Shown: positions 1 to 8,445 of the stretch, one piece after another
Numbering within the stretch: position 1 is the first letter of the stretch
Layout of the letters: each line of letters opens with the position of its first letter
Source: Verrucomicrobiales bacterium
GTDB taxonomy: Bacteria; Verrucomicrobiota; Verrucomicrobiia; Verrucomicrobiales; V1-33
Length of the DNA stretch: 49,291 nt
Reading direction: 5' to 3'
Assembly (NCBI GenBank): GCA_947460575.1
Contig: CANHIJ010000015.1
Location: 1-49,291 of the forward strand
The notes under the pieces: generated by a model
Databases searched by the model: none
Told to the model about the DNA's origin: nothing
The model's input: the letters and a program-made list of their open reading frames with translations, nothing else
Translations under genes and position numbers: made by a program

Positions 1-120
1 CGGTGAGGCGCGGTGAGGCGCGGTGAGGCGCGGTGAGGCGCGGTTAGGTCGCGTTGGGTCGCGTTGGGGCGCGTTGGGGCGCGTTGGGGCGCGTTGGGGC
101 GCGTTGGGGCGCGTTGGGGT
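1..120. repeat. 10-bp tandem repeat, cut by window edge
   Basis: Twelve consecutive 10-bp units run from the first base. Units 1-4 are cggtgaggcg. Units 5 and 6 are transitional. Units 7-11 are gcgttggggc and unit 12 ends in t. The two unit types share the core gcg-t-gggc in phase, so this is one array with an internal variant switch rather than two arrays. It continues off the left edge, so its full length is unknown. Small open frames across it (Gly/Arg/Ala repeats) are a by-product of the 10-bp period and have no coding support. Confidence 0.9.
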
Positions 121-767
121 GTCCAGCGAGAATGATACATTCCCTTGGCGACAATAAACTGTCACCTAGCGGCCATGTGGGTCACAGGGGCGGTGTCGGA
201 GGCGTGGCAGGGCCCTCCGCGCGGGCCGTGGCGAGGTCACGGGCGCTGGGGCAGCCCGAAGCGGTCGGCTTCCGAAGCGTTTCTGCTGGATTTGAAGGAA
301 TTCACGGGTGGCTTGTTGGCTCATGGAATGGGGCATGCCCCGGGTGTCATGCTTTTTGAGTCAACCACCCCGAATGGAGACTTTCCAGAAATCCGCTCCG
401 GTGTCATTATTGAGGAGTCCATGCGATCCAAGCCCCAACGGGGCTTGGCAATCCAGCCCAGGGCCACACCCTGGGTCCGGTGTGCGAAAAAATGCCGCGC
501 CCTGTAGGGGCGCTCTAACTCCGACTCAGACGGCGTCACCCGGTCGCCAGAAAGGAGAAAAAAGCGGAGCCAACCCTCCCCAATGGGGGGCACCTCATGG
601 CCCCCTGGGGGGTGCCCTCGTCCGACGGGCGGGTCTATCGATCGGGATGCGGTGGCGCTTGTTGACAATGCAAAGGACTTACCCAATGGGGGAGCCTCTG
701 GAAGCCAGAAAAAGCCGATTAGGGCCTGTGCCTAGGGTGACGAAGGGCCCCAGGGTCGCGTTTTGAT
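121..767. other. Intergenic stretch without a supported gene
   Basis: About 650 bp between the tandem repeat and the 3' side of hemC. Short open frames occur on both strands, but none has a recognisable domain and their codon use does not match the neighbours. The middle holds the three-hairpin repeat annotated separately. Composition is more mixed than in the coding blocks. A fragment near 769-783 resembles the tcctaaaaacggga-type motif seen at other places in this window. Confidence 0.7.
428..513 (+). repeat. Three-hairpin dispersed repeat, copy 1
   Basis: Three hairpins follow each other. The first has 9-bp arms, ccaagcccc (428-436) and ggggcttgg (440-448), around aac. The second pairs cccaggg (457-463) with ccctggg (469-475). 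The third pairs gcgccc (497-502) with gggcgc (508-513). The same order and near-identical cores recur at 22234-22350 in the same orientation and at 21952-22041 inverted. It looks like a non-autonomous repeat family of unknown function. Confidence 0.7.
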
Positions 768-800
768 GTCCGGTTTTAGGTTTGTCGGCGCGGGGGGAGG

Positions 801-1742
801 CTAGGGGGTTGGGTGGAGACTTTGGAAGAGGAGGAGGGCGGCGGCGCGGGGGTCGCTGGCGGGGGCGCTGATGGCGGCGGCGCGGGGGGGGCCTGGGTGG
901 TCCGGGAAGACGAGGGCTTGGAGGTGGAGTTGGGAATCGGAGAGGGAGGAGAGGATGCCGACGGGGGTTTGGCAGCCGGCTTGGAGGAGTTCGAGGAAGC
1001 GGCGCTCGGCGGTGATGCGGGCGAAGGTCTCGGGGTGGTTGAGGGGGGCGAGGGCGGCGGCGAGCTCGGGGGTTTCCTGCCAGGTTTCAAGGGCGACGGC
1101 ACCTTGGCTGGCGGCGGGGAGGAAGCTTGCGGGGTCGAGGATGGCGAGGTGGAGGGGGGTGGCGAAGTAGGAGAGGGTTTCGCGGAAGAGGTTGAGGCGG
1201 AGGAGGCCGGCGTGGGCGAGGATGAGGGCGTCGATGGCGGGATTGTCGGCGAGTTTGCGGAGGCGGGTGGGGACGTTGCCGCGGATTTCGACGGTGGCGA
1301 GGTCGGGGCGGAGGTGCTGGAGGAGGCGGATGCGGCGGACGCTGCTGGTGGCGACGACGCTGCCTGGGGGGAGGGCGTCGAGGCCGCCGGGGGATTTGGA
1401 GATGAGGACGTCTGCGATGGGGGCGCGGGGGAGGACGGCGCTGATTTTGAAGCCGGGGTCGAGCAGGGTGGGGACGTCTTTGAGGCTGTGGACGGCGGCG
1501 TGGATGGTGCCGCTCCGGAGGGCGATTTCGAGTTCCTTGGTAAAGATGCCCTTGTCGAGGATGGGGTGGTCGCCTTGGGAGAAGTCGGCGAGGCGGAGGT
1601 CGGGTCGGAGGTCGCCGGCGGTTTTGATGATGTCGCGGTGGACGAGGAGGTCGGGCCAGGCGGCGTGGAGGGCGGCAGTGGTGAGGACGGTTTGGGCGAG
1701 GGCGAGTTCGCTGCCGCGGGTTCCGAGGGTCAGGGAGAGCAT
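801..1742 (-). CDS. hemC: Porphobilinogen deaminase (hydroxymethylbilane synthase)
   Basis: HemC polymerises four porphobilinogen molecules into hydroxymethylbilane in cytosolic tetrapyrrole synthesis. The protein is 313 residues, normal for the family. It starts LTLGTRGSELALAQT, the classic N-terminus, and carries the HSLKDVPT and ATSSVRR substrate-binding motifs. The Cys that anchors the dipyrromethane cofactor is near residue 257 in LLQAGCQTPVG. The open frame extends much further upstream as a Pro/Arg-rich shadow of hemA, so the ATG at 1742 was chosen from homology. It lies 41 bp after hemA on the same strand and probably shares its transcript. hemB and hemD are not in the window. Confidence 0.95.
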   Translation of the reverse strand: MLSLTLGTRGSELALAQTVLTTAALHAAWPDLLVHRDIIKTAGDLRPDLRLADFSQGDHPILDKGIFTKELEIALRSGTIHAAVHSLKDVPTLLDPGFKISAVLPRAPIADVLISKSPGGLDALPPGSVVATSSVRRIRLLQHLRPDLATVEIRGNVPTRLRKLADNPAIDALILAHAGLLRLNLFRETLSYFATPLHLAILDPASFLPAASQGAVALETWQETPELAAALAPLNHPETFARITAERRFLELLQAGCQTPVGILSSLSDSQLHLQALVFPDHPGPPRAAAISAPASDPRAAALLLFQSLHPTP

Positions 1743-1783
1743 GAGAGGACGGGAAGGGGACGGAGGGGGGTTAGGACGCCAAA

Positions 1784-2830
1784 TTAGATGGGATCGGGAA
1801 GGGAGGGGCGTGTCGGGTGGTGGAGGGGGTGGGGCTGAAAGAGGGGGGAGGCCTGGAGTTGTTCTTCGATGATGGCAAGGCAGCGGGCGATTTCGTTTTG
1901 GCGGCGCTGGCGGGTTTCGCTGGCGAGGGCTTCGAGGGCGTCGATGTCGTAGAGGTAGACGCCTTCGATGTTGTGAATGAGGGGGTCGACGTCGCGGGGG
2001 ACGGCGATATCGATGATGAAGAGGGGGCGGCCGCGGCGGCGGCGGAGGGAGGGGAGGACCTGTTCGGGGTGGATGACGGTGTGGGGGGCGGCGGTGGAGC
2101 TGATGATGATATCGACCTGGGCGGTGTGGGCGGGCCACTCATCGAAGGAGATGGCGCGGCCGTTCATTTCTTGGGCGAGTTCGACGGCGCGCTGGTGGCT
2201 GCGGTTGGAGACGATGATGCCTTTGGCGCCGCGGCTTTGGAGGCTTTGGGCGCAGCGGCGGCTCATGTCGCCGGCGCCGAGGAGCATGACGTGGCTGTCG
2301 CGGAGGTCGCCGAAGATTTTTTCGGCGAGTTCGACGGCGACGGAGCCGACGGAGGTCGAGCCGCGCTGGATTTGGGTATTGTGGCGGACGGACTTGCCGA
2401 TGCGGAAGGATTCTTGGAAGAGTTTATTGAGGAGGCGGGCGGTGGTGCCGGCGGCGTGGGCGGCGGCGTAGGCGTCTTTGATCTGGCCGAAGATTTCGGT
2501 TTCGCCGAGGACCATGGAGTCGAGGCCGGAGGCGAGGGAGAAGAGGTGGCGGGCGGCGTCTTCGCGGTGGTGGTGGAAGAAGTCGATATCTGGGGAGAGG
2601 TCGAAGCGGTGGCGGAGCCAGGAATCGATTTGGGCGATGGCGGCGGAGGGGGCGGGAGAGGAGGCGTAGATCTCCATGCGGTTGCAGGTGGAGACGATGA
2701 CCGCTTCGTCGACGTCGGGGAGTTGCACCAGGGCCTGGAGGGCGTGGGCTAGGTGGCTGGCGGGGACGGCGACGCGCTCGCGCACTTCCACAGGGGTGTG
2801 GGCGTAGCTGAGGCCGAGGCAAAGGAGCAT
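1784..2830 (-). CDS. hemA: Glutamyl-tRNA reductase
   Basis: HemA reduces glutamyl-tRNA(Glu) to glutamate-1-semialdehyde, the first committed step of C5-pathway tetrapyrrole synthesis. The 348-residue protein has the catalytic Cys at about residue 49 in STCNRMEIY, the GETEIFGQIKDAY segment, a Rossmann motif LLGAGDMS near residue 180 for NADPH, and the IIDIAVPRDVDP signature. The C-terminal dimerisation region is short: the protein ends soon after the RQRRQNEI helix, below the roughly 420 residues of the E. coli enzyme. It lies 19 bp after the hemX-like gene. The tight hemX-hemA-hemC order points to one operon. Confidence 0.95.
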   Translation of the reverse strand: MLLCLGLSYAHTPVEVRERVAVPASHLAHALQALVQLPDVDEAVIVSTCNRMEIYASSPAPSAAIAQIDSWLRHRFDLSPDIDFFHHHREDAARHLFSLASGLDSMVLGETEIFGQIKDAYAAAHAAGTTARLLNKLFQESFRIGKSVRHNTQIQRGSTSVGSVAVELAEKIFGDLRDSHVMLLGAGDMSRRCAQSLQSRGAKGIIVSNRSHQRAVELAQEMNGRAISFDEWPAHTAQVDIIISSTAAPHTVIHPEQVLPSLRRRRGRPLFIIDIAVPRDVDPLIHNIEGVYLYDIDALEALASETRQRRQNEIARCLAIIEEQLQASPLFQPHPLHHPTRPSLPDPI

Positions 2831-2849
2831 GGGTGGGAGGAGGGGGGGA

Positions 2850-3638
2850 TTAGTGGCGGCCGATGAACCAAAGGCTGGCGACGGGGACGAGGAAGCCGAA
2901 GGCGGCAGTGGCGGCGGCGCGGCGGGCGGACATGCCGCGGCGGGTTTCGTAAAGGATGAGGCCGACGTAGAGGGCCCAAACGATCCAGACGATGGTCAAT
3001 TTATCGGCGGGGGGCCGTTTTTCCATGCGGTAGGCGCTGAGGATGGCCACGGTGAGAAGGGAGGTGCCGGCAAGGAGGAGTCCGCGGATGGCGCGGGTGA
3101 GGTAGTGGATGGGGGGGAGTTGGCGCAGGCCTGGGGAGATGCGGTGTTGTTTGAGCTGGCGGTCTTGGAGGAGGAACATGATGCCGGCCGCGCAGGCCAG
3201 GGCGAAGGCGCCGTAGGAGACGAGGGCCAGGGCGGCGTGGAGTTCGCCCCAGAAGGAGTGGGTGGATTTGGGGAGGGCCGGGGCGAGGGCTTCGGGGCGG
3301 AGGAGGGCGCTGGCTTGGAAGAGGAGGGCGAGGGGGGCGGTGAAGACGCCGAGGAGGGAGAGGCGGTAGGCGGAGCCGATGACGAAGTAGAGGGCGACGA
3401 TGGACCAGCTGATGAAGGTGAGGAGTTCGAAGGGGGTGGTCATGGGGCAGCCGCCGATGGCTTGACCGCGCCAGCGAAGGAAGAGGGTTTGGAGGAGGCC
3501 GCCCGCGCCGAGGAAGAGGAGCATCCAGGGCCCGGGGCGGTAGGTGCCGCCGCGCAGCGAGTGCACCGCGTAGGCGAAGCCGCCGAGGTAGCAGAGGGCG
3601 GCGCAGAGGAGGGCGAGGAATTCCCGGGACAGCGGCAT
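2850..3638 (-). CDS. HemX/CcsA-like cytochrome c assembly membrane protein
   Basis: A 262-residue polytopic membrane protein with about eight hydrophobic segments, starting at MPLSREFLALLCAALCYLGG. The layout matches the CcsA/CcmC/HemX superfamily (cytochrome_C_asm), including a central FELLTFISWSIVALYFVIG helix and a HSFWGELHAALALVSYGAFA segment. The tryptophan-rich haem-handling WWD motif of true CcsA/CcmC is not visible, so a HemX-type role is more likely than direct haem export. In Bacillus, HemX affects the amount of HemA. The position directly before hemA supports that reading, but function here is inferred. The PBP gene lies 87 bp upstream on the same strand. Confidence 0.75.
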   Translation of the reverse strand: MPLSREFLALLCAALCYLGGFAYAVHSLRGGTYRPGPWMLLFLGAGGLLQTLFLRWRGQAIGGCPMTTPFELLTFISWSIVALYFVIGSAYRLSLLGVFTAPLALLFQASALLRPEALAPALPKSTHSFWGELHAALALVSYGAFALACAAGIMFLLQDRQLKQHRISPGLRQLPPIHYLTRAIRGLLLAGTSLLTVAILSAYRMEKRPPADKLTIVWIVWALYVGLILYETRRGMSARRAAATAAFGFLVPVASLWFIGRH

Positions 3639-3725
3639 GGAGGGGACTTTGGGGAGGCGAGGAGGGAGGAGAAAGTAGGGGCGCGAGGGGCGCCCGCCTT
3701 TAAGGAACGCCGGTGGGGCGGGGGT

Positions 3726-6404
3726 TTAGTCGATTCCGATGCGACCGGGGAGGGGCGTGAGGGGGTCGGCGCCGGGGAGGTAGGTGGGCAGGGGCGGCGG
3801 CGTTTGGGTGGGGGGGGCCGCGGGCTTGACGGAGGGGTCGGGTGGGCGGTTGGCGGAAGCGGAGGCGGCGACTTCGGCGCCGCGGATGGATTCGTAGGGG
3901 TCGGTGCCGAGGATGGTGGGGTCCTGGAGGTGGACGGGGACGGCTTCTTCGCTTTCCACAGCGATGCCGATGCCGGGGCCGCCGATGATGGGAGGGGGTT
4001 CGGAGAAGGTGGTGGAGGCGGCGGGGTCGGAGGACTTGCTGTGGAGGGTGCAGGGCTGGGTGAGGCGAAAGCCTGGGCGGACGAATTCGAGGTAGGAACT
4101 TTTGAAGAGTTTGTTGCGGGAGGGGTCTGCGGGGTCGGGGCGGAGTTCGAGGCAGGCGTCGGTGGCGGGTTGGCCGGAGAGGGTGCAGAGTTCGACTTGT
4201 TGGACGTCGGGAGGGGTGGGGAAGGGGGCGCCGGGGAAGTGTTCCTGGGAGGCGTTCATGATATCGGTCCAGATGGGGAGGGCGACGCGGTTGCTGAAGG
4301 CGTCTGGGTAGACGGTGTCCTTGCGGTCGAGGCCGGTCCAGACGACGCAGGTGACGGCGCTGGAGTAGCCGGCGAACCAGAGGTCGGTGGATTTGCTGTG
4401 GGTGCCGGTTTTGCCGGCGGCGGGGAAGTTTTGCAGGCCGAAGTCTTTAGCGGGGGCACCAGTGCCGAGGGCGAGGGCGTCTTCGAGGCAGGAGTGGGTC
4501 ATGTAGGCGGCGGCGGGGTCGGTGACGCGGACTTGGGAGTAGGAATTGGGGGGGCGGGAGTAGAGGACTTGGCCTTGGGCATTTTCGATGCGGGTGACGA
4601 GGGAAGTGGCTTCTGGACGGATGCCGCCATTGGGGAAGGTGGAGTAGGCGAGGGCGAGGTCGTGGACGGAGACTTCGCCGCGGCCGAGGAGGGAGGAGGG
4701 TTCGGCGGGGAGGAGGCCGAGGCCGGCGCGCTTGGCGAAGTCGACGACTTTGTCTGGGCCGACGTCGAGGCCGAGGCGAGCGGCGCAGTTATTTTTTCCT
4801 TCGGCGAGGGCTTGGCGGAGGGAGATTTCGCCTTCGTGAACGGCTTGAAGGTTTTCGGTGCCCCATTCGCCGAGGGTGCCGGTGGTAGCGCCGACCATGA
4901 TGCGGGTATTGTCCATGGGGGCGTCGGGGAGGCGGCTGCCAGGGAAGTGGGCGCCTTCGAAAGCGGTGGCGTAGACGAGGGGGGTGAAGGCGGTGCCGGC
5001 GGGGCGCTTGGAGAGTTTGACGCGGTTGAATTGGGATTCTTTGAAATCGCGGCCGCCGACCATGGCGAGGATGGCGCCGGTCTGATTTTCGAGGACGAGG
5101 GTGGCGCCCTGGAGGTAGTTGGGCTGGGGGGGTTTGGGGGAGGGGGAGCCGGAGGCGCGGAGGTCGGCGAGGAGTTTGGCGAATTGGGTGGGGGTTTCGC
5201 GGGCGGGGGGCTTGGGGTAATCGGGGAGGGCTTCGATTTGGGTGAGGCGGGAAGCGATGCTGGATTCTGCGGCGCGCTGGATGGCAGCGTCGATGGAGGT
5301 GAAGACTTTGAAGCCTTTGCCGCCGATGCCTTCGTAGCCCTGCTGTTCGAGGATGTGGTCGACTTCATTTTCGACCTCTTGTTGGAGGTATCCGGAGGAG
5401 CGGGCGGTTTCAGAGATGGAGACGTTGAGGGGTTTGGCTTTGAGTTCGGCGGCGCGCTGGGGGGTGAGTTTGTGGGTGATGACCATGCGGTCGTAGACCT
5501 CATTGCGTTCGCGGAGGGTGAGTTCGCGCTGGCCGCTGATGGGGGAGTAGAGGCGGGGGTTTTTGATGAGGCCGACGATGAGGGCGGAGTCCTCGAGGGT
5601 GAGGTCGGCGACGGACTTGCTAAAGTAGCCTTGGGCGGCGGCGCCGATGCCGTGGAAACCGCTGCCGAAGTAGATGCGGTTGAGGTACATCTCGAGGATC
5701 TGGGTTTTGCTGTGCACCAGTTCGATGCGCTCGGCGAGGAAGGCTTCGGTAATTTTGCGGTCGAGGCTGCGCTCGAAGAGGCGGAAGGTTTGGCGGGCCA
5801 GTTGTTGGGTGATGGTGCTGGCGCCTTGGCGCTGTTCGCCGCGGAGGGCGTTCCAAATGGTGGCGCGGGTGACGCCTTTCCAGTCGATGCCTTTGTGTTC
5901 CCAGAAACGGCTGTCTTCGGTGGCGACGAGGGCCTCGATGAAGTGGAGGGGGACCTGGGAGTAGGTGATGAGCTGGCGGTTTTCGCTGGCGAGGCGGCCG
6001 ACTTCTTTGTTGAAGCGATCGTAGACGATGCTGCTTTCTTCGAGTTTGCCGAGTTGGGTGAGGTCGAAGGACGCGGCTTTGGTGCGGAAGGGGGCGAGGT
6101 AGAATTGGAGGCCGATGTAGCCGCAGAGCGCTAGGATGAGGGCGCCGAGGAGGGCGAGTTGCACCCAGGTGCGGCGGAGGAAGGGCTTTTTCCGGGGCCG
6201 CTGGCTGGGGAGTTCTTCAAGTTTGATTTTGATGAGATCGCCGATCATGCGTGCTGGGAAGGGAGGGGCGGCGGGAGCTGGGTGGGGAGCTGGGGGCGCC
6301 AGAGGGGGAGCTTGCCACGGTTCTGAGGGGAGGGCAATAGCCGGTTGCGGGGGAGGCGGGGGAGTGGTTTCCCGCCCTTGACGGCTTTGCTCCGGGGCGG
6401 TCAT
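3726..6404 (-). CDS. Class A penicillin-binding protein with degenerate transpeptidase site
   Basis: A bifunctional-type peptidoglycan synthase of 892 residues from the ATG at 6404. An in-frame ATG at 6482 would overlap the divergent gene and is less likely. A Pro-rich cytoplasmic tail is followed by one membrane segment (about 82-104). The GT51 glycosyltransferase domain is complete: EDSRFWEHKG with catalytic Glu near residue 163, GASTITQQLARQ, RKITEAFLAERIE, and ILEMYLNRIYFG. The transpeptidase domain is recognisable but altered. Where class A PBPs have SxxK (as in GSAFKP), it reads GTAFTP, residues 471-474. Where they have SxN, it reads GKN at 536-538. Only KTGT at 665-668 is kept. It may polymerise glycan without cross-linking. 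The C-terminal end is Pro-rich. Confidence 0.9.
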   Translation of the reverse strand: MTAPEQSRQGRETTPPPPPQPAIALPSEPWQAPPLAPPAPHPAPAAPPFPARMIGDLIKIKLEELPSQRPRKKPFLRRTWVQLALLGALILALCGYIGLQFYLAPFRTKAASFDLTQLGKLEESSIVYDRFNKEVGRLASENRQLITYSQVPLHFIEALVATEDSRFWEHKGIDWKGVTRATIWNALRGEQRQGASTITQQLARQTFRLFERSLDRKITEAFLAERIELVHSKTQILEMYLNRIYFGSGFHGIGAAAQGYFSKSVADLTLEDSALIVGLIKNPRLYSPISGQRELTLRERNEVYDRMVITHKLTPQRAAELKAKPLNVSISETARSSGYLQQEVENEVDHILEQQGYEGIGGKGFKVFTSIDAAIQRAAESSIASRLTQIEALPDYPKPPARETPTQFAKLLADLRASGSPSPKPPQPNYLQGATLVLENQTGAILAMVGGRDFKESQFNRVKLSKRPAGTAFTPLVYATAFEGAHFPGSRLPDAPMDNTRIMVGATTGTLGEWGTENLQAVHEGEISLRQALAEGKNNCAARLGLDVGPDKVVDFAKRAGLGLLPAEPSSLLGRGEVSVHDLALAYSTFPNGGIRPEATSLVTRIENAQGQVLYSRPPNSYSQVRVTDPAAAYMTHSCLEDALALGTGAPAKDFGLQNFPAAGKTGTHSKSTDLWFAGYSSAVTCVVWTGLDRKDTVYPDAFSNRVALPIWTDIMNASQEHFPGAPFPTPPDVQQVELCTLSGQPATDACLELRPDPADPSRNKLFKSSYLEFVRPGFRLTQPCTLHSKSSDPAASTTFSEPPPIIGGPGIGIAVESEEAVPVHLQDPTILGTDPYESIRGAEVAASASANRPPDPSVKPAAPPTQTPPPLPTYLPGADPLTPLPGRIGID

Positions 6405-6474
6405 TTTGGAATCCGCTGGGGGGCTTGTCGAGAGGCCCGCTGGGGGGCCGTCGACCGCGCACTTTTTTCCCCTG

Positions 6475-8445
6475 ATGCTCACTTATATTTCCCATCGGTT
6501 CACGTATTTCGTCTACCGGGGAGTGGAGGCCCTGGTGCGCTTGTTGCCGCTAGAGTTGGGGTGGCGGCTGGGGCGAGCGGTGGGGGTGTTGAGTTGGGCG
6601 GCATTTCCGGGCTACCGGCGGCTGGCGCGGCGCAATGTGGAGATCGCCTTTGGGGGGGAGCGGACGGCGGCGGAGCTGGACGGCTTGACGCGGGAGCACT
6701 TTGCCTCGCTGGGGGCCAACCTTTTGAGTAGCCTGAAGATCAGCTACATGGAGGAGGCGGCTATTTTGGCCCGCTTGGAGACGCGGGGGATGGAGCAGCT
6801 TCCCGGATTGTTGGCGGAGGGGAAGGGGATTATCTATGCGCTGTGCCACATGGGGAACTGGGAGGTTTTGTCGCAGACGGGGATTTTGGGGCCGGGGGCA
6901 AAGCCGGCGAGTTTGTATCAGTCGCTGGCGAATCCGTTTTTGGATGCGCACGTGCTGCGGCGGCGGAGTCGATCGGGGTGTCGGCTGTTTGACCGGCGGG
7001 ATGGATTTTCAGCGCCGGCGGGGTGGCTGCGGTCGGGGCAGGCGCTGGGGATATTGGTGGACCAGCACGCGGGGGACGGGGGGGTGTGGTGTCCCTTTTT
7101 TGGGCGCTTGGCGTCGACGACGAACTTGGCGGCGCTGTTGAGTCGGCGCACGGGGGCTCCGGTGGTGCCGCTGTGGGTGGAGACGGTGGGGGCGGCGCGG
7201 TGGCGCCTGGTGTGCGGGGAGGCGCTGGCGGGGGGGCGCGGGGAGCTGGGGGTTGATGAAGCCACGGCGCGGATGAACCAAGTGTTGGAGGAGGGGATCC
7301 GGCGCTCGCCGAAAGATTGGTTTTGGGTCCACAATCGCTGGAAGACGCCGAATCCTGATTTTTTGCTTTCGCGGTACAAGCGCGGGGTGACCATGCCGCG
7401 CGGGCAGGGGGTGGAGAAGCTGCCGCGCTTTGAGATTTTGGTGCGGTCGTCCAACTGGCTGGGGGATGCGTGCATGGCGGTGCCGGCGGTGCGGGCGCTG
7501 CGGCGGGGTCGGCCGGATGGGCGGGTGACGGTGCTGTGTCCGGAAAAATTAGCGGGCTTTTGGCGCGGGGTGGACGAGGTGGACGAGGTTTTGGGGATTC
7601 CAGGGGAGGCCGGGGTGGTGGGGGCGTCGCGGGTGATTCGGGGGAGTGGTCGGCGGTACGATGTGGCGGTGTTGTTTCCGAATTCGCTGCGGAGTGCGCT
7701 GGAGGTGTGGCTGGCGGGGATTCCGCGGGTGGTGGGTTATCGGGGGCACTATCGGCGCTGGTTGCTGGACCAGATTATTCCGCCGAAGAAGCAGGTGGGG
7801 CCGACGGAGCACCACGTGCGACACTATTTGCGGATTGCCTGGCGCTTGGGGGCGGAGGTAGAGGACGCGAGTTTGCGGGCGCCGCTGCCTGGGGCGGTGG
7901 GGTCGGGTCGGAAGAAAAAGCGCTTGGGAGTGTGTGCGGGGGCGGAGTACGGACCGGCGAAGCGCTGGCCGGTGGCGGATTTTGCGCGGGCGCTGGAGCG
8001 GGTGCGGGAGGGGATGGACGTGGAATTCATACTTTTTGGGGCGCCTGGCGAGGTGGCCCTGGGGGAGGAATTGGCGGGGCTGCTGGGGGGGAAGTGCGAA
8101 AATCGGGTGGGGCAGACGAGTTTGGAGCAGCTGATGGCGGAGTTGCGGGGCTGCGATGGGTTGTTGAGCAACGACACCGGCACGATGCATTTGGCGGCGC
8201 TGCTGGGGGTGCCGGTGGTGGCCCTATTTGGTTCCACCGAGCCCGCTTGGACCGGGCCGCTGGGGTCGGGCCACGTGGTGATCCGGGAGCACGTGGAGTG
8301 TTCGCCGTGTTTTCTGCGGAACTGTCCGCTGGACTTTCGCTGCATGAAGGCCATCCAGCCCGAGCAGGTGAGCGCGGCGGTGCGGCGGCTTTTGGCGGGG
8401 AAAGCGGAAGCTGCGGGGGCGGTCAGCGGCGCTCCACGGCGATGA
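6475..8445 (+). CDS. Fused lipid A acyltransferase (LpxL/HtrB-like) and heptosyltransferase II (WaaF-like)
   Basis: One 656-residue frame joins two LPS enzymes. Residues 1 to about 300 form a lysophospholipid acyltransferase of the LpxL/HtrB type, with an HX4E catalytic motif HMGNWE at 125-130 and a DQHAGDGGVWCPFFG segment. Residues from about 319 form a GT9 heptosyltransferase: LVRSSNWLGDACMAVPAVRAL at its start, GAEYGPAKRWP in the middle, and SNDTGTMHLAALLGVPVVALFGSTEP near residue 564, then a Cys-containing end typical of WaaF. The linker SRYKRGVTMPRG shows no stop or frame change. The ATG at 6475 fits the family start; no Shine-Dalgarno is seen. It diverges from the PBP gene with 70 bp between starts, and its 3' end overlaps the next gene by 23 bp, convergently. 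Confidence 0.9.
   Translation: MLTYISHRFTYFVYRGVEALVRLLPLELGWRLGRAVGVLSWAAFPGYRRLARRNVEIAFGGERTAAELDGLTREHFASLGANLLSSLKISYMEEAAILARLETRGMEQLPGLLAEGKGIIYALCHMGNWEVLSQTGILGPGAKPASLYQSLANPFLDAHVLRRRSRSGCRLFDRRDGFSAPAGWLRSGQALGILVDQHAGDGGVWCPFFGRLASTTNLAALLSRRTGAPVVPLWVETVGAARWRLVCGEALAGGRGELGVDEATARMNQVLEEGIRRSPKDWFWVHNRWKTPNPDFLLSRYKRGVTMPRGQGVEKLPRFEILVRSSNWLGDACMAVPAVRALRRGRPDGRVTVLCPEKLAGFWRGVDEVDEVLGIPGEAGVVGASRVIRGSGRRYDVAVLFPNSLRSALEVWLAGIPRVVGYRGHYRRWLLDQIIPPKKQVGPTEHHVRHYLRIAWRLGAEVEDASLRAPLPGAVGSGRKKKRLGVCAGAEYGPAKRWPVADFARALERVREGMDVEFILFGAPGEVALGEELAGLLGGKCENRVGQTSLEQLMAELRGCDGLLSNDTGTMHLAALLGVPVVALFGSTEPAWTGPLGSGHVVIREHVECSPCFLRNCPLDFRCMKAIQPEQVSAAVRRLLAGKAEAAGAVSGAPRR

Noticed and set aside
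321..686. A 121-residue open frame on the minus strand in the left gap
   Set aside because: It reads through the hairpin repeat and shares short strings with frames at 22.2 kb, which comes from the repeat and not from a protein family.
2829..6134. A 1101-residue Gly/Glu-rich open frame on the plus strand
   Set aside because: It runs antisense to hemX and the PBP gene, is highly repetitive in Gly, Glu and Ala, and has no domain. Strong strand composition leaves few stop codons in this frame.
3726..6482. The PBP start at 6482
   Set aside because: It would overlap the divergent gene start and add 26 residues without family support. The ATG at 6404 gives a better fit.
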